Part shown: positions 52,764 through 60,500 of the stretch, piece after piece
How the letters are laid out: each line of letters opens with the position of its first letter
Numbering within the stretch: position 1 is the first letter of the stretch
Assembly (NCBI RefSeq): GCF_019976755.1
Contig: NZ_AP023441.1
Span: 4,089,501 to 4,153,500 of the forward strand
Direction: 5' to 3'
Source of the DNA: Nostoc sp. MS1
Lineage (GTDB): Bacteria; Cyanobacteriota; Cyanobacteriia; Cyanobacteriales; Nostocaceae
Length of the DNA stretch: 64,000 nucleotides
The notes under the pieces: model-generated
What the model was told of the DNA's origin: nothing
The model's database searches: none
Seen by the model: the letters and a program-made list of their open reading frames with translations, nothing else
Program-made: the position numbers and the translations under genes

Positions 52764-53651
52764 CTACAAGTTGCTTTGGGCGATCGCTCTCACAAATTCA
52801 GATGTAGACTCATAAGGTAAAACATTTCGTCCTGGTATTTTCACACCGTGAGCTTGTGGTAAACAAGCAAGGTAATCGGCTAAAGTGTCATCAGCCGTCT
52901 GTGTTTTCCCTTCTTTACTAATACTTGACGCAGCTTCACCCAAAACTACAAGTGTGGGTTGTTTGATGGTAGCAATCAAACTGCTATAGTCTTTCCGCCA
53001 AAACCCAGCGAGAAAAGAAAATACAGCGTGGCGGCTGTCTGGATTTGCTGCACCTGCAACTAATGTATTTAACCACTCTGCATCTACACTATCGGCTAAT
53101 GCAAATAATTGCTTGGTGGAAAAAGAACTGAGAAACTTTGGTGTACGTGCGTAACGATAAAAAGCATTACCAACAGGCGAGTCAAAAATATTCCAAGCTA
53201 ATTTTTGTTGCCAATCTGGGGCTTTTTTGGTAATTACTGGCCAAGTTGGCGGCCCAGAAAGTACGAGTTTAGCAATTAAGTTTGATTCCAACTGCACTAA
53301 TTCTAGAGCCACAGGAAACAAAGCACCTTGTACTACTAAAATCACAGGTGTTTGTACTACAGTTTGTAGGAAATATTGTAATTGCTCTGCCCAATCTTTG
53401 GGAGTATAAGCTACATGGGGTTTATCACTTTCTCCGCAGCCTAATAAATCTGGATTATAAATCAGATTTCGTTGACCGCTACTGTACCATTCACGCACAA
53501 AACGTTGCCAAAATTTACCAGATAAGCCGACACCAATAGGATGAATCAATAGTAAAGGTAGACCTTCAGCTTGAGAATTTGGTGCTTGATAAACCTGATA
53601 TGCACATTGATAATTTTGCCAATTATAAAACTGGGTAGATGTCGTTTCCAT
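52764..53651 (-). CDS. Alpha/beta-hydrolase fold protein lacking the canonical nucleophile
   Basis: A 295-residue protein with the alpha/beta-hydrolase fold: LPLLLIHPIGVGLSGKFWQ (oxyanion loop region), YNPDLLGCGESDKP and PTLVVLGEAAS. At the nucleophile elbow, where the family has G-x-S-x-G, the sequence is VVQGALFP, so Ser is absent. Near the usual catalytic His it has IPGRNVLPYES. It is therefore likely a non-catalytic member or uses another residue. The same strand carries an SDR gene 18 bases upstream, suggesting a two-gene unit. Confidence 0.75.
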   Translation of the reverse strand: METTSTQFYNWQNYQCAYQVYQAPNSQAEGLPLLLIHPIGVGLSGKFWQRFVREWYSSGQRNLIYNPDLLGCGESDKPHVAYTPKDWAEQLQYFLQTVVQTPVILVVQGALFPVALELVQLESNLIAKLVLSGPPTWPVITKKAPDWQQKLAWNIFDSPVGNAFYRYARTPKFLSSFSTKQLFALADSVDAEWLNTLVAGAANPDSRHAVFSFLAGFWRKDYSSLIATIKQPTLVVLGEAASSISKEGKTQTADDTLADYLACLPQAHGVKIPGRNVLPYESTSEFVRAIAQSNL

Positions 53652-53669
53652 AAAATTATATTTCTAAAT

Positions 53670-54494
53670 TTAGAAGATCATTTGAGGATGAATTAATTGA
53701 TATCCAGCTTGTTTGATTTTTTGATTAGAGACTGTTGCATTATAAGGACGATTACTATTACCTGTATCATCCCAAGTTACTGGAGCTAAATTATGTTTAG
53801 CAAATAAAGTATCTAGCAATATTCTACTGGGTAAATGGGCATCATTTACTAAGTTATAAATGCCTTGTAATGGATGTTGACGCACAAACTCTATAGCACC
53901 AACAATGTCATCTAAATGAATCCAATTTGTAATATCACTACCATCACCAGGACGAGTGGTTCCAGGAACTCTGCTAAATATTTTCACCAATTCTCTACCA
54001 GGGCCATAAATGCCACCTAATCGCAAAATGCAAATTTTGAGTTGTTCACTAGAGGCTGATAATAAAACTTCTTCTGCCTCTTGAAGAATTTCTCCGTTAC
54101 GGCTTTTAGGCATAGGCGGTGTTTCTTCATCTACCCACTCACCATTTCTATCACCGTAAACTGAATAACTGCCTGTATATATTACTTGTTTAACACTAGA
54201 GTTTTGTTGTAAAGCCGCAACTAAAGTTTTGGTAGTATCTAGATATGTTGATTCATACAAATCAGCACCTTTTGCCCCGACACTTAACAAGACGAAATCT
54301 TGATTTTCTAAGATATTGACAATTTTTTCTAGGTCATTTCCTTGAGTAACTACAACTTTGTGAGCTAGTTTTTGTAATTGAGAAACACGTTCTGGTGTGG
54401 TAGTTGTAGCGGTGACAATTAGATGGGAATTTTGCTGCCAATATTGTGCGATCGCACAACCAACGTAACCACAGCCAATGATTACAATGTTCAT
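53670..54494 (-). CDS. NAD-dependent epimerase/dehydratase (SDR) family protein
   Basis: A 274-residue extended SDR. The N-terminal IVIIGCGYVGCAIAQYW is a GxxGxxG nucleotide-binding loop. YTGSYSVYGDRNGEWVDEET then LRLGGIYGPGRE are as in YeeZ/UDP-glucose-type enzymes. The YxxxK pair is not obvious; the Tyr in SVYGD is at its normal place but the Lys is not. It may be a binding rather than a redox protein. It precedes the hydrolase-like gene by 18 bases on the same strand. Confidence 0.8.
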   Translation of the reverse strand: MNIVIIGCGYVGCAIAQYWQQNSHLIVTATTTTPERVSQLQKLAHKVVVTQGNDLEKIVNILENQDFVLLSVGAKGADLYESTYLDTTKTLVAALQQNSSVKQVIYTGSYSVYGDRNGEWVDEETPPMPKSRNGEILQEAEEVLLSASSEQLKICILRLGGIYGPGRELVKIFSRVPGTTRPGDGSDITNWIHLDDIVGAIEFVRQHPLQGIYNLVNDAHLPSRILLDTLFAKHNLAPVTWDDTGNSNRPYNATVSNQKIKQAGYQLIHPQMIF

Positions 54495-54601
54495 AGTTGT
54501 CAGTTGTCAATTGTTATTTGTCATTGTCCCATTTATATCAAGCACTGGAGACTGGAAGGACAAAAGAAAACAACTATTGACTATTGACTGTTGACTATTG
54601 A

Positions 54602-55309
54602 CTAACTATGAACCGCACCATCAGGCATAATTGCACCGCTTAAATTTGCGCCTATTAATTTTACCAACAGGCGATCGCCTGAACGAATCCGCGCTCCTGT
54701 TAAATCTGCTCCTCGCAAGTCAGCGCCACTAAGATCAGCACCGATTAAGTTAGCAGAGCGTAAATTAGCTTCTCTCATGTCGGCTAAGAGTAAATTCGCC
54801 CTAAACAAATTTGCTTCTGATAAGTCAGCACCCCTCAGAATCACTTTGTGCATAAAAGTATCACTGAGGTCAGCACCGCTTAAATTAGCGTGACTGAGGT
54901 TTCTACCTGATAAATCTTTATTACTTAAATTTGCCCGACTGAAATCTTTGCCGCTCAAATCAGGATTTTGTGGCTGTGGCTGTGGCTGATGAGTTTCTTG
55001 GTATGATTTTCTCGGTTGCCGTGGAGGATTCTGGTAAACATGATTGTGCTGACGCTTACCATTGCCATTACTAACGCCATTACCATTGCTATGGCTGTTG
55101 TCTTTACCATTTAAAGAACGCAACTTGTCCCTAGCTTCGTTAATTGCCTTAAGTTTGTCCTGCGCTTTTTGTTGCAAGCGGACATTATCTTTAGGAAGTC
55201 GGTCAGGATGCCACACAAAAACCAAATCCTTATACGCTTGGTTAACTTCCTCAAGGGTGGCCCCTGGTTCCAATTCCAATACCCTATAATACCGCTCCAG
55301 CTCGCTCAT
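54602..55309 (-). CDS. J-domain protein with pentapeptide repeats
   Basis: A 235-residue protein. Residues 1-65 are a J-domain (ERYYRVLELEPGATLEEVNQ, HPD in FVWHPDRLP), which stimulates a DnaK ATPase. After a Ser/Asn/Gln-rich linker (70-115), residues 117-235 have A(D/N)LSG-type pentapeptide repeats (FSRANLSNKDLSGRNLSHAN), which form a right-handed quadrilateral beta-helix. This combination occurs in cyanobacteria as a co-chaperone of unknown client. Confidence 0.92.
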   Translation of the reverse strand: MSELERYYRVLELEPGATLEEVNQAYKDLVFVWHPDRLPKDNVRLQQKAQDKLKAINEARDKLRSLNGKDNSHSNGNGVSNGNGKRQHNHVYQNPPRQPRKSYQETHQPQPQPQNPDLSGKDFSRANLSNKDLSGRNLSHANLSGADLSDTFMHKVILRGADLSEANLFRANLLLADMREANLRSANLIGADLSGADLRGADLTGARIRSGDRLLVKLIGANLSGAIMPDGAVHS

Positions 55310-55622
55310 AAGATGTTTTATTGGAGAATCAACTTAGTTATGAGAGATATAGCCCTCCATATTTACCAATAGGGACTGGGCAGTACTGTAGCATCTTTAA
55401 CAGAGTTGAGGATACTACAGTGAAAATAGCACTCAGACATTATATAAGCCTATCGCAGCGAAATGAGTCTATCAATAACTTTTTTGCTCGTAAGGTCTAA
55501 GATACTACATTTTATATATTCATCTATAGCCTACCGAGCGATCGCTGTACTCATTTTGACCTAAATGTAGAGCAAATTAACTGCTGTCAGCTGCCCTAAG
55601 TCATAGAAATTTACAAAACTTT
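55310..55622. other. Intergenic region upstream of the J-domain gene
   Basis: 313 bases with no gene. A HIP1-like octamer is at about 55539. Nothing further noted. Confidence 0.35.
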
Positions 55623-56117
55623 TCATCTTTGGGCTTGTCGATTTCTCAAATTACCAATGGCTCGTAAATATGCAGCTACAGGGATTTGATAAACTTCGAT
55701 GAAAATCCAAATAATAATTGATAAATGGGACAAAAAAGTTAATATCGTCCAAATATACGGCAGCCAACTTACAACATCACTAGTGCTAGGTGGAAAATAA
55801 TAAGCGACAAGACCTATTAGCGTTGTCGGTAACAACACAAAAGTAGCCGCAGCCAACCCATAACCCCAGCCTAATTCTACACCTTCTAACTGCGCCTCCG
55901 TCCAGTTAAAGCCATTCCAGCGCCAAATTAGAGGCGGATGTCGAGAAGGCATCTTAATTTGCTGCTGTTCTAAATTCACAGTAAAAATTTCGTGGCAAAA
56001 ATCACAACCCATTGCTTCCATCAAGGATATGTGAGAAATCTTCCCTACTCGACAGATAGGGCAGGGATAAACACCATGCGTATCAAAAGGTTTAGTGAAG
56101 AGTTTAGACCTGAGCAT
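55623..56117 (-). CDS. Small membrane protein with zinc-ribbon head
   Basis: A 164-residue protein (ATG at 56115-56117). The N-terminus has two CxxC pairs (CPICRVGKI and CDFCHEIF), a probable zinc ribbon. Two hydrophobic helices follow (GLAAATFVLLPTTLIGLVAY at about 88-107 and LPYIWTILTFLSHLSIIIWI at about 118-137). Unknown function. Divergent from the DAHP synthase leader. Confidence 0.65.
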   Translation of the reverse strand: MLRSKLFTKPFDTHGVYPCPICRVGKISHISLMEAMGCDFCHEIFTVNLEQQQIKMPSRHPPLIWRWNGFNWTEAQLEGVELGWGYGLAAATFVLLPTTLIGLVAYYFPPSTSDVVSWLPYIWTILTFLSHLSIIIWIFIEVYQIPVAAYLRAIGNLRNRQAQR

Positions 56118-56365
56118 AATCAAACTAGGTTGTGATTAACGTATAGAACCAAAAAACTGTGCAATAAAATACCTCTTTAGGCTTATTTTTTATTTCATTT
56201 AATAATATTTACTATCATTTATTACCTATTACCTAAAAAATAAAAGTTACCAAAATCGGAGGATGTATTTTAATAAGAAACATTCTATTTTGTGCCAGCC
56301 AGGAACAAACTATCATTCTCAGATTTGTACTGAGTTTATCGTCTTTCTTCCATATCTTGCTGGTC

Positions 56366-56394
56366 TTGACGCTACAAAATTCTTCTGTTATCTT
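56366..56394 (+). promoter_or_regulatory. Likely sigma-70-type promoter of the DAHP synthase leader
   Basis: TTGACG (56366-56371) and TATCTT (56389-56394) are separated by 17 bases. A start near 56401 would place the first leader-peptide ATG about 42 bases downstream. The spacing and the fit to -35/-10 consensus are good, but this has not been tested. Confidence 0.55.
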
Positions 56395-56442
56395 TGTTTT
56401 AAGATAGCGTATACATATATTCTTTAACTTAAAATCGTGCAA

Positions 56443-56499
56443 ATGTTCAGCAGCAGTCGCTACTTTTATTTTTGGCATAAGGCGGTTCACCGGGGGTGA
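56443..56499 (+). CDS. Leader peptide 1, rich in aromatic residues
   Basis: An 18-residue open frame, MFSSSRYFYFWHKAVHRG, with codons Tyr-Phe-Tyr-Phe-Trp-His at 56461-56478. Five of 18 residues in a row are aromatic. The stop (56497-56499) lies immediately after the 5' arm of the antiterminator (56482-56494). A clear Shine-Dalgarno is missing. A ribosome short of charged aromatic tRNA would stall upstream of the hairpin arm. Such clusters are typical of leader peptides of amino acid operons. Confidence 0.7.
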   Translation: MFSSSRYFYFWHKAVHRG

Positions 56500-56564
56500 A
56501 TTAAGTTTCCACATGGAAGCCGCCCGGTGAACCGCAGAGCAAACTCTGCGGTTTTTGTTTTTTT
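56482..56564 (+). promoter_or_regulatory. Attenuator 1: antiterminator and Rho-independent terminator upstream of DAHP synthase
   Basis: Antiterminator: GCGGTTCACCGGG (56482-56494) pairs perfectly with CCCGGTGAACCGC (56523-56535). Terminator: CCGCAGAG (56532-56539) pairs with CTCTGCGG (56544-56551) around CAAA, followed by TTTTTGTTTTTTT. The two structures share CCGC (56532-56535), so they exclude each other. A further short alternative, TTCACC (56486-56491) with GGTGAA, overlaps the first arm. A ribosome finishing leader peptide 1 covers the first arm and lets the terminator form. Confidence 0.75.
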
Positions 56565-56737
56565 AGGAGTAAATCTACCGATTTTGGATTTTGCGGAACG
56601 TTGCGTGGGCGGCTATGCCGACTTGAGCAAACTTTCCAAGACGGATTGAAAACCTAGATTCATTAACTATTCCAGCAGTTTGAAACAAAATTACCTATCC
56701 CCATTGAGTATCATGATCTATTTCAGTAATTGGTTTT

Positions 56738-56779
56738 ATGGCTTTTGCTTTTGGCCCAGAGCAAGTTCCGGGTAAATAG
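56738..56779 (+). CDS. Leader peptide 2, with two Phe codons
   Basis: A 13-residue open frame, MAFAFGPEQVPGK, with Phe at codons 3 and 5 (56744-56746, 56750-56752). Its end overlaps the 5' arm of a second antiterminator, and its stop (56777-56779) lies just beyond it. No strong ribosome-binding site is visible. Less codon-rich than leader 1, so sensitivity would be weaker. Confidence 0.55.
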   Translation: MAFAFGPEQVPGK

Positions 56780-56833
56780 CGTCATGCTGATAAATCATAC
56801 GCGCCCGGAACTAAAGGTTCTGGGCTTTTTTTT
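56764..56833 (+). promoter_or_regulatory. Attenuator 2: second antiterminator/terminator before DAHP synthase
   Basis: Antiterminator: AGTTCCGGG (56764-56772) pairs with CCCGGAACT (56804-56812), with an inner GCGT/ACGC pair. Terminator: GCCCGGAAC (56803-56811) pairs with GTTCTGGGC (56817-56825; one G-T) around TAAAG, followed by eight T residues (56826-56833). They share 56804-56811 and so compete. GCCCAGA (56754-56760) can also pair with TCTGGGC (56819-56825). The layout repeats that of attenuator 1. Confidence 0.7.
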
Positions 56834-56915
56834 CGGCAGTCAAAAGTCAATAGTCAACAGTCAAAAGTCAATAGTCAACAGTCAACAGTTAACAGTCAAC
56901 TAGGAAAATCAAACC
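56834..56915. repeat. STRR tract between attenuator 2 and DAHP synthase
   Basis: Heptamers AGTCAAAAGTCAATAGTCAACAG (in two parts) are repeated about nine times up to 56900. No protein or RNA structure is implied. Confidence 0.8.
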
Positions 56916-57788
56916 ATGATTAACGCTAAACTTGTCGCTCAGTCTTATCCTCATCATCAAACAATCGTTAAACTCTCAAAAACAGTTGCTTTCGGTGGCG
57001 AAGAACTGGTAATTATCGGTGGGCCATGTGCTGTGGAAAGTCTAGAACAGATGGAAACAGTCGCCCAAGAGTTAAAATCTGCACCTGTACAAGCTTTGCG
57101 GGGTGGTGTTTACAAACCTCGTACCTCTCCCTACGCTTTCCAAGGGATGGGAGAAGCAGGATTAGAGGTTTTAGCCCAAGTGCGATCGCAATACAATATT
57201 CCTGTTGTGACTGAAGTTATGTCAATTTCCCAAATTGAAGCGATCGCCGCCCATGTTGATATGTTACAAGTGGGTAGCCGCAATATGCAGAACTTCGACT
57301 TACTCAAAGCTTTAGGCCAAGCTGGCAAACCCATATTACTCAAGCGTGGTTTAGCAGCCACAATCGAAGAATTTGTCATGGCGGCGGAATACATTGTCAG
57401 TCACGGAAATCCAGATGTGGTGCTGTGCGAAAGAGGTATCCGCAGCTTTGATAGTTACACCCGCAATGTCCTAGATTTAGGGGCGGTAGCCGCACTCAAG
57501 CAAATCACCCATTTACCTGTAATTGTCGATCCTTCCCATGCTGTAGGTAAACGAGAACTAGTAGCACCTCTAGCCAAAGCGGCTATAGCTTGTGGTGCAG
57601 ATGGATTAATTATTGAGTGTCATCCAGAACCAGAAAAATCAGTTTCTGATGCCCGTCAAGCCCTATCTTTAGAAGATATGGTGAATTTAGTAACTAGTTT
57701 AAAGCCTGTAGCTGTTGCAGTTGGACGCAAAATATCAGAAGTAGAAGGGGTGGGTTTGCAACCTACCCCTATTTGTCGTGCAGCTTAA
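56916..57788 (+). CDS. aroF: 3-deoxy-7-phosphoheptulonate (DAHP) synthase, class I beta type
   Basis: Condenses erythrose-4-phosphate with phosphoenolpyruvate, the entry step of the shikimate pathway. The 290 residues are of the AroA(Ibeta)/KdsA-like class: VIIGGPCAVESLEQMETVAQ (metal-binding Cys), ALRGGVYKPRTSPYAFQGMG, ILLKRGLAATIEEFV, CERGIRSFDSYTRNVLDLG, IVDPSHAVGKRE and IIECHPEPEKSVSDA. There is no added ACT or chorismate-mutase domain, so feedback would not come from such a domain; a leader with tandem attenuators could supply the aromatic-amino-acid control. The ATG is preceded by AACTAGGAAAATC, a weak ribosome site. Confidence 0.92.
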   Translation: MINAKLVAQSYPHHQTIVKLSKTVAFGGEELVIIGGPCAVESLEQMETVAQELKSAPVQALRGGVYKPRTSPYAFQGMGEAGLEVLAQVRSQYNIPVVTEVMSISQIEAIAAHVDMLQVGSRNMQNFDLLKALGQAGKPILLKRGLAATIEEFVMAAEYIVSHGNPDVVLCERGIRSFDSYTRNVLDLGAVAALKQITHLPVIVDPSHAVGKRELVAPLAKAAIACGADGLIIECHPEPEKSVSDARQALSLEDMVNLVTSLKPVAVAVGRKISEVEGVGLQPTPICRAA

Positions 57789-58034
57789 ACTATCAGAAGT
57801 GGGGGAGATAGAGAAAACTTTTATCTCCCTTGTCTTTTCTAACCTTTGCTCTCAGATTCCAAACTCAGATGACCAGATCCATAGGCCAGGATCAACAGAA
57901 GTCCACCAATAATAGACAAGTTTTTGAAGAAATTATTAAACTGACTAGGATCAGCCAGGGGATTATGAAACACAATAGTAGCTGGAATCATAAAAATAAT
58001 GAGCAGAATCGCACCAATTTGGGCTTTATAGCCC

Positions 58035-59521
58035 AATACGGTTCAGTTAAGCCTAGAAAGCTGATTAGTGATGTGAAATTTCGGAGCTTCTACTCGTTGT
58101 CCAGTACCTCTGTGTTGCGGCTTTTTAGAGCGAAACTTTGATACAGGTTTTTTCACAACTCTGGGATTAACACGGTGAACACGTTCAGATAAAAACGTAT
58201 CTAAAATCTCGACAATTAACCAATCGAAAAAAAAGGTAAGTCTTCGGTCTGTAAATCTTGAAATTTAGGAATAGCACGACGAATGACTCGTAATGTACTT
58301 GTAAAACTCAAGCGTAATGGTGGAACCCCAGCAGTAGTTGCAGCTTGAAACATTAACACTCGTACTGACCAATGACCTAACAACCAACCATAAATTTCTT
58401 GCACGACTTCTCGTGGTTTTTGAGAACGAACGTGAGTTTTACGCCCCAAAAGATGTATTTTCAATTCATCAATGATATTTTCTACTTCCCAACGTTGATG
58501 ATATTCCTTAGCTAATAATTCTGCTGGGAATTTCTGAATATCTAATAAACTTGTAATTAAGCGATAAGTAAGTTGTTCCGTGGGATTTTCTGGATGCTCA
58601 ATTGTGTATTCAATAACTCTCACAAGGATTGGCTGACAACCTTTTGAGCGTAGTTTTCCTGAAGGATTAATCCACGATAAGTAGGAGCCATCTTCTAACG
58701 GTTTTTCTGCCAGAAATTTCACATTGGCTGGGATTCTTCCTAAATAATCACAGCCCTTGGATACGGTTTTGTGTACCATTGCATAGGAATGTAAACCTCT
58801 ATCCCACATCAACAACATTCCTGATTGTACAGAGCGTAATAATTTTAATGCTCGAACTCGTTCTCCCATACGATAAGGACACATTAAGGCATCAAATATA
58901 ATGTGCGTTCCTGCTTCCACTAAGATGACTAATCTCACCTTGGGAAATGCTGCCACTGTCCCAGTACGGCTACTTGGGCGACCAAAAACTCTGGCATTTT
59001 CTTCACTATCTGGAACATCAAAACAGCTACCATCAATTACTACTATTCGTAGCCCATTTAAAAATGCTCCCAATGTTTCAGCCGTTGCCATTGGTTTTAC
59101 AGAGGCGTGAAATAATTGGCTCATCACCCTTGCACCTAATCTTTGTCGAGCTTGAGTGATTGCCGATTTACAAGGTACTCGCGCTTTTTTTCCCAACTTT
59201 TACCCACGCCACAGAAAGACCATCTACTAAGTTTTTTAGTACATCTCGCATTGAATCTCTCGACCACAGACTCATTGCTATTACTAAGCAGACTACCAAA
59301 TGTGCAGGTAAAGAACGATTTCTTTCTTCGTTAGCTTTGCTGGTTGTAATCGCTTGTTCAATGGCAGTTGCAGGTATGGCTGTCTCTATTGCTTTTAGCA
59401 AATCATCGCTTTGTATCATTGGAGACAACAGGGAAAAATCTTTGAGATGCACTACAGTTTACTTTCAGCGTTAATTACAATCCTTAATTTACACAACTTT
59501 GCGCCTTAACTGAACCGTATT
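58035..59521 (-). mobile_element. IS4-family insertion sequence in the DoxX gene
   Basis: A 1487-bp element. Perfect 17-bp terminal inverted repeats AATACGGTTCAGTTAAG (58035-58051) and its complement (59505-59521). Flanked by a 12-bp direct repeat GCTTTATAGCCC (58023-58034 and 59522-59533), which is the target duplication; 10-13 bp is usual for the IS4 group. The clean duplication indicates a recent insertion. Confidence 0.93.
58043..59452 (-). CDS. IS4-family transposase interrupted by two homopolymer frameshifts
   Basis: Three open frames on the minus strand make one transposase. Frame 1 (59452 down to 59168) starts MHLKDFSLLSPMIQSDDLLK and ends near VAWVKVGKK. At an A7 run (59189-59195) the frame must shift by +1 to reach ARVPCKSAITQARQRL, which continues to 58216. 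At a T8 run (58227-58234) it must shift by -1 to reach DWLIVEILDTFLSERV, ending at TGA 58043-58045 inside the inverted repeat. The IS4 signature is in YHQRWEVENIIDELK, and the Asp motifs are VVIDGSCF and LMWDRGLHS. It is either inactive or uses slippage. Confidence 0.82.
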
Positions 59522-59774
59522 GCTTTATAGCCCAGAATGATTGACAAACCACCTAAAATCTGAAAAGCAATAGTAAAAACTAGTAAAACTTCTACTATTG
59601 GTAAACCGACTTTAGCTATAGATGCACTTGTTCCAGCAAAGTCAAACACTTTGTTTAAACCAGCATAGATAAAAATCACAGCCAAAAAGGAACGAGCTAC
59701 CAAAGGGATGTACTGTTTGAACATCATAGATGCCTCTTAATCGTTCTTTTGTACTTTCCCTTTATCTTAAAGAT

Positions 59775-60377
59775 TTAATTTTTTGATTTTCTTTCTTGGA
59801 TAATATGAAATACTGATGGTAATAGCGAGACAACAATAATTAATCCAATGATAGGTAGTAAATACTTGTCTACCTGTTCTGGTGGCAGAGATTTACCAAG
59901 AAAGAAACCTAAAAGTGTAATACCGAAAGTCCAAACCAGACCGCCGATTAGGTTATAAAACATAAATGTCCGATATTGCATGGAACCAAGACCAGCAACA
60001 ATTGGGGCAAAGGTGCGGACAATAGGGACAAAACGCGCTAAAACGATAGTTTTCTTGCCGTGTTGTTGATAAAATTGCTGTGTTTTGACTATATGTTTTT
60101 TATGAAATAACCAAGAATCTTCTTTTTGAAATAATCTTCTGCCAAATTTGTGACCAGTGGTATAACCCACGTTATCACCTAAAACTGCACAAACAAAGGC
60201 TCCAATAATGAGAATCCAAATATTTAACAAGTGCTGAGATGCCACAAAACCGGCGGTGAATAATAAACTATCTCCTGGTAGGAAAAAACCAATCAATAAA
60301 CCAGACTCAGCAAATATAATTCCCCATACTCCAAAGTAACCGAGTGATTTGATCAAATGTGGTAAATCAAAGTGCAT
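59775..60377 (-). CDS. DedA/SNARE-associated membrane protein
   Basis: A 200-residue DedA-family protein with about five hydrophobic segments. Hallmarks are FAESGLLIGFFLPGDSLLFT (about 20-39), GDNVGYTTGHKFGRRLF and RFVPIVRTFAPIVAGLG. DedA proteins flip or transport lipid carriers such as undecaprenyl phosphate in some bacteria. Divergent from the ABC-2 permease. The start is ATG 60377. Confidence 0.92.
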   Translation of the reverse strand: MHFDLPHLIKSLGYFGVWGIIFAESGLLIGFFLPGDSLLFTAGFVASQHLLNIWILIIGAFVCAVLGDNVGYTTGHKFGRRLFQKEDSWLFHKKHIVKTQQFYQQHGKKTIVLARFVPIVRTFAPIVAGLGSMQYRTFMFYNLIGGLVWTFGITLLGFFLGKSLPPEQVDKYLLPIIGLIIVVSLLPSVFHIIQERKSKN

Positions 60378-60500
60378 AAAATTTCGCAGGCTGATGAATG
60401 TGCATACAATATCTTAGCCTTGAGGATTTTAGTAGAATCATTATGATTATAAAGATTGGGTCAAGTAACTGAGAAGCAGGGATTAGGTTACGGGTGTAAG

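Larger units (their letters stand above)
57839..59727 (-). pseudogene. DoxX-family membrane protein gene, split by an IS4 element
   Basis: The N-terminal part (59522-59727; MMFKQYIPLVARSFLAVIFI ... LGGLSIILGYKA) and the C-terminal part (57839-58034; GYKAQIGAILLIIFMIPATI ...) of one DoxX protein lie on either side of the IS. Removing the IS and one 12-bp copy of GCTTTATAGCCC joins the frame exactly as LSIILGYKAQIGAILLIIFM, giving about 130 residues with four membrane helices, the family size. DoxX proteins are small quinone- or redox-related membrane proteins. The gene is inactive here unless another copy exists. Confidence 0.92.

Noticed and set aside
56233..56514. Open frame of 93 codons on the minus strand opposite the attenuator
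   Set aside because: It starts inside the antiterminator hairpin, has no family resemblance or ribosome site, and the plus-strand leader features explain the region better.
56366..56833. Known metabolite riboswitch or T-box upstream of DAHP synthase
   Set aside because: No conserved T-box or riboswitch core could be recognised, whereas leader peptides with aromatic codons fit attenuation.
57830..58141. Plus-strand 103-codon frame over the DoxX 3' end and IS
   Set aside because: It runs across the IS boundary and is antisense to both DoxX and the transposase end.
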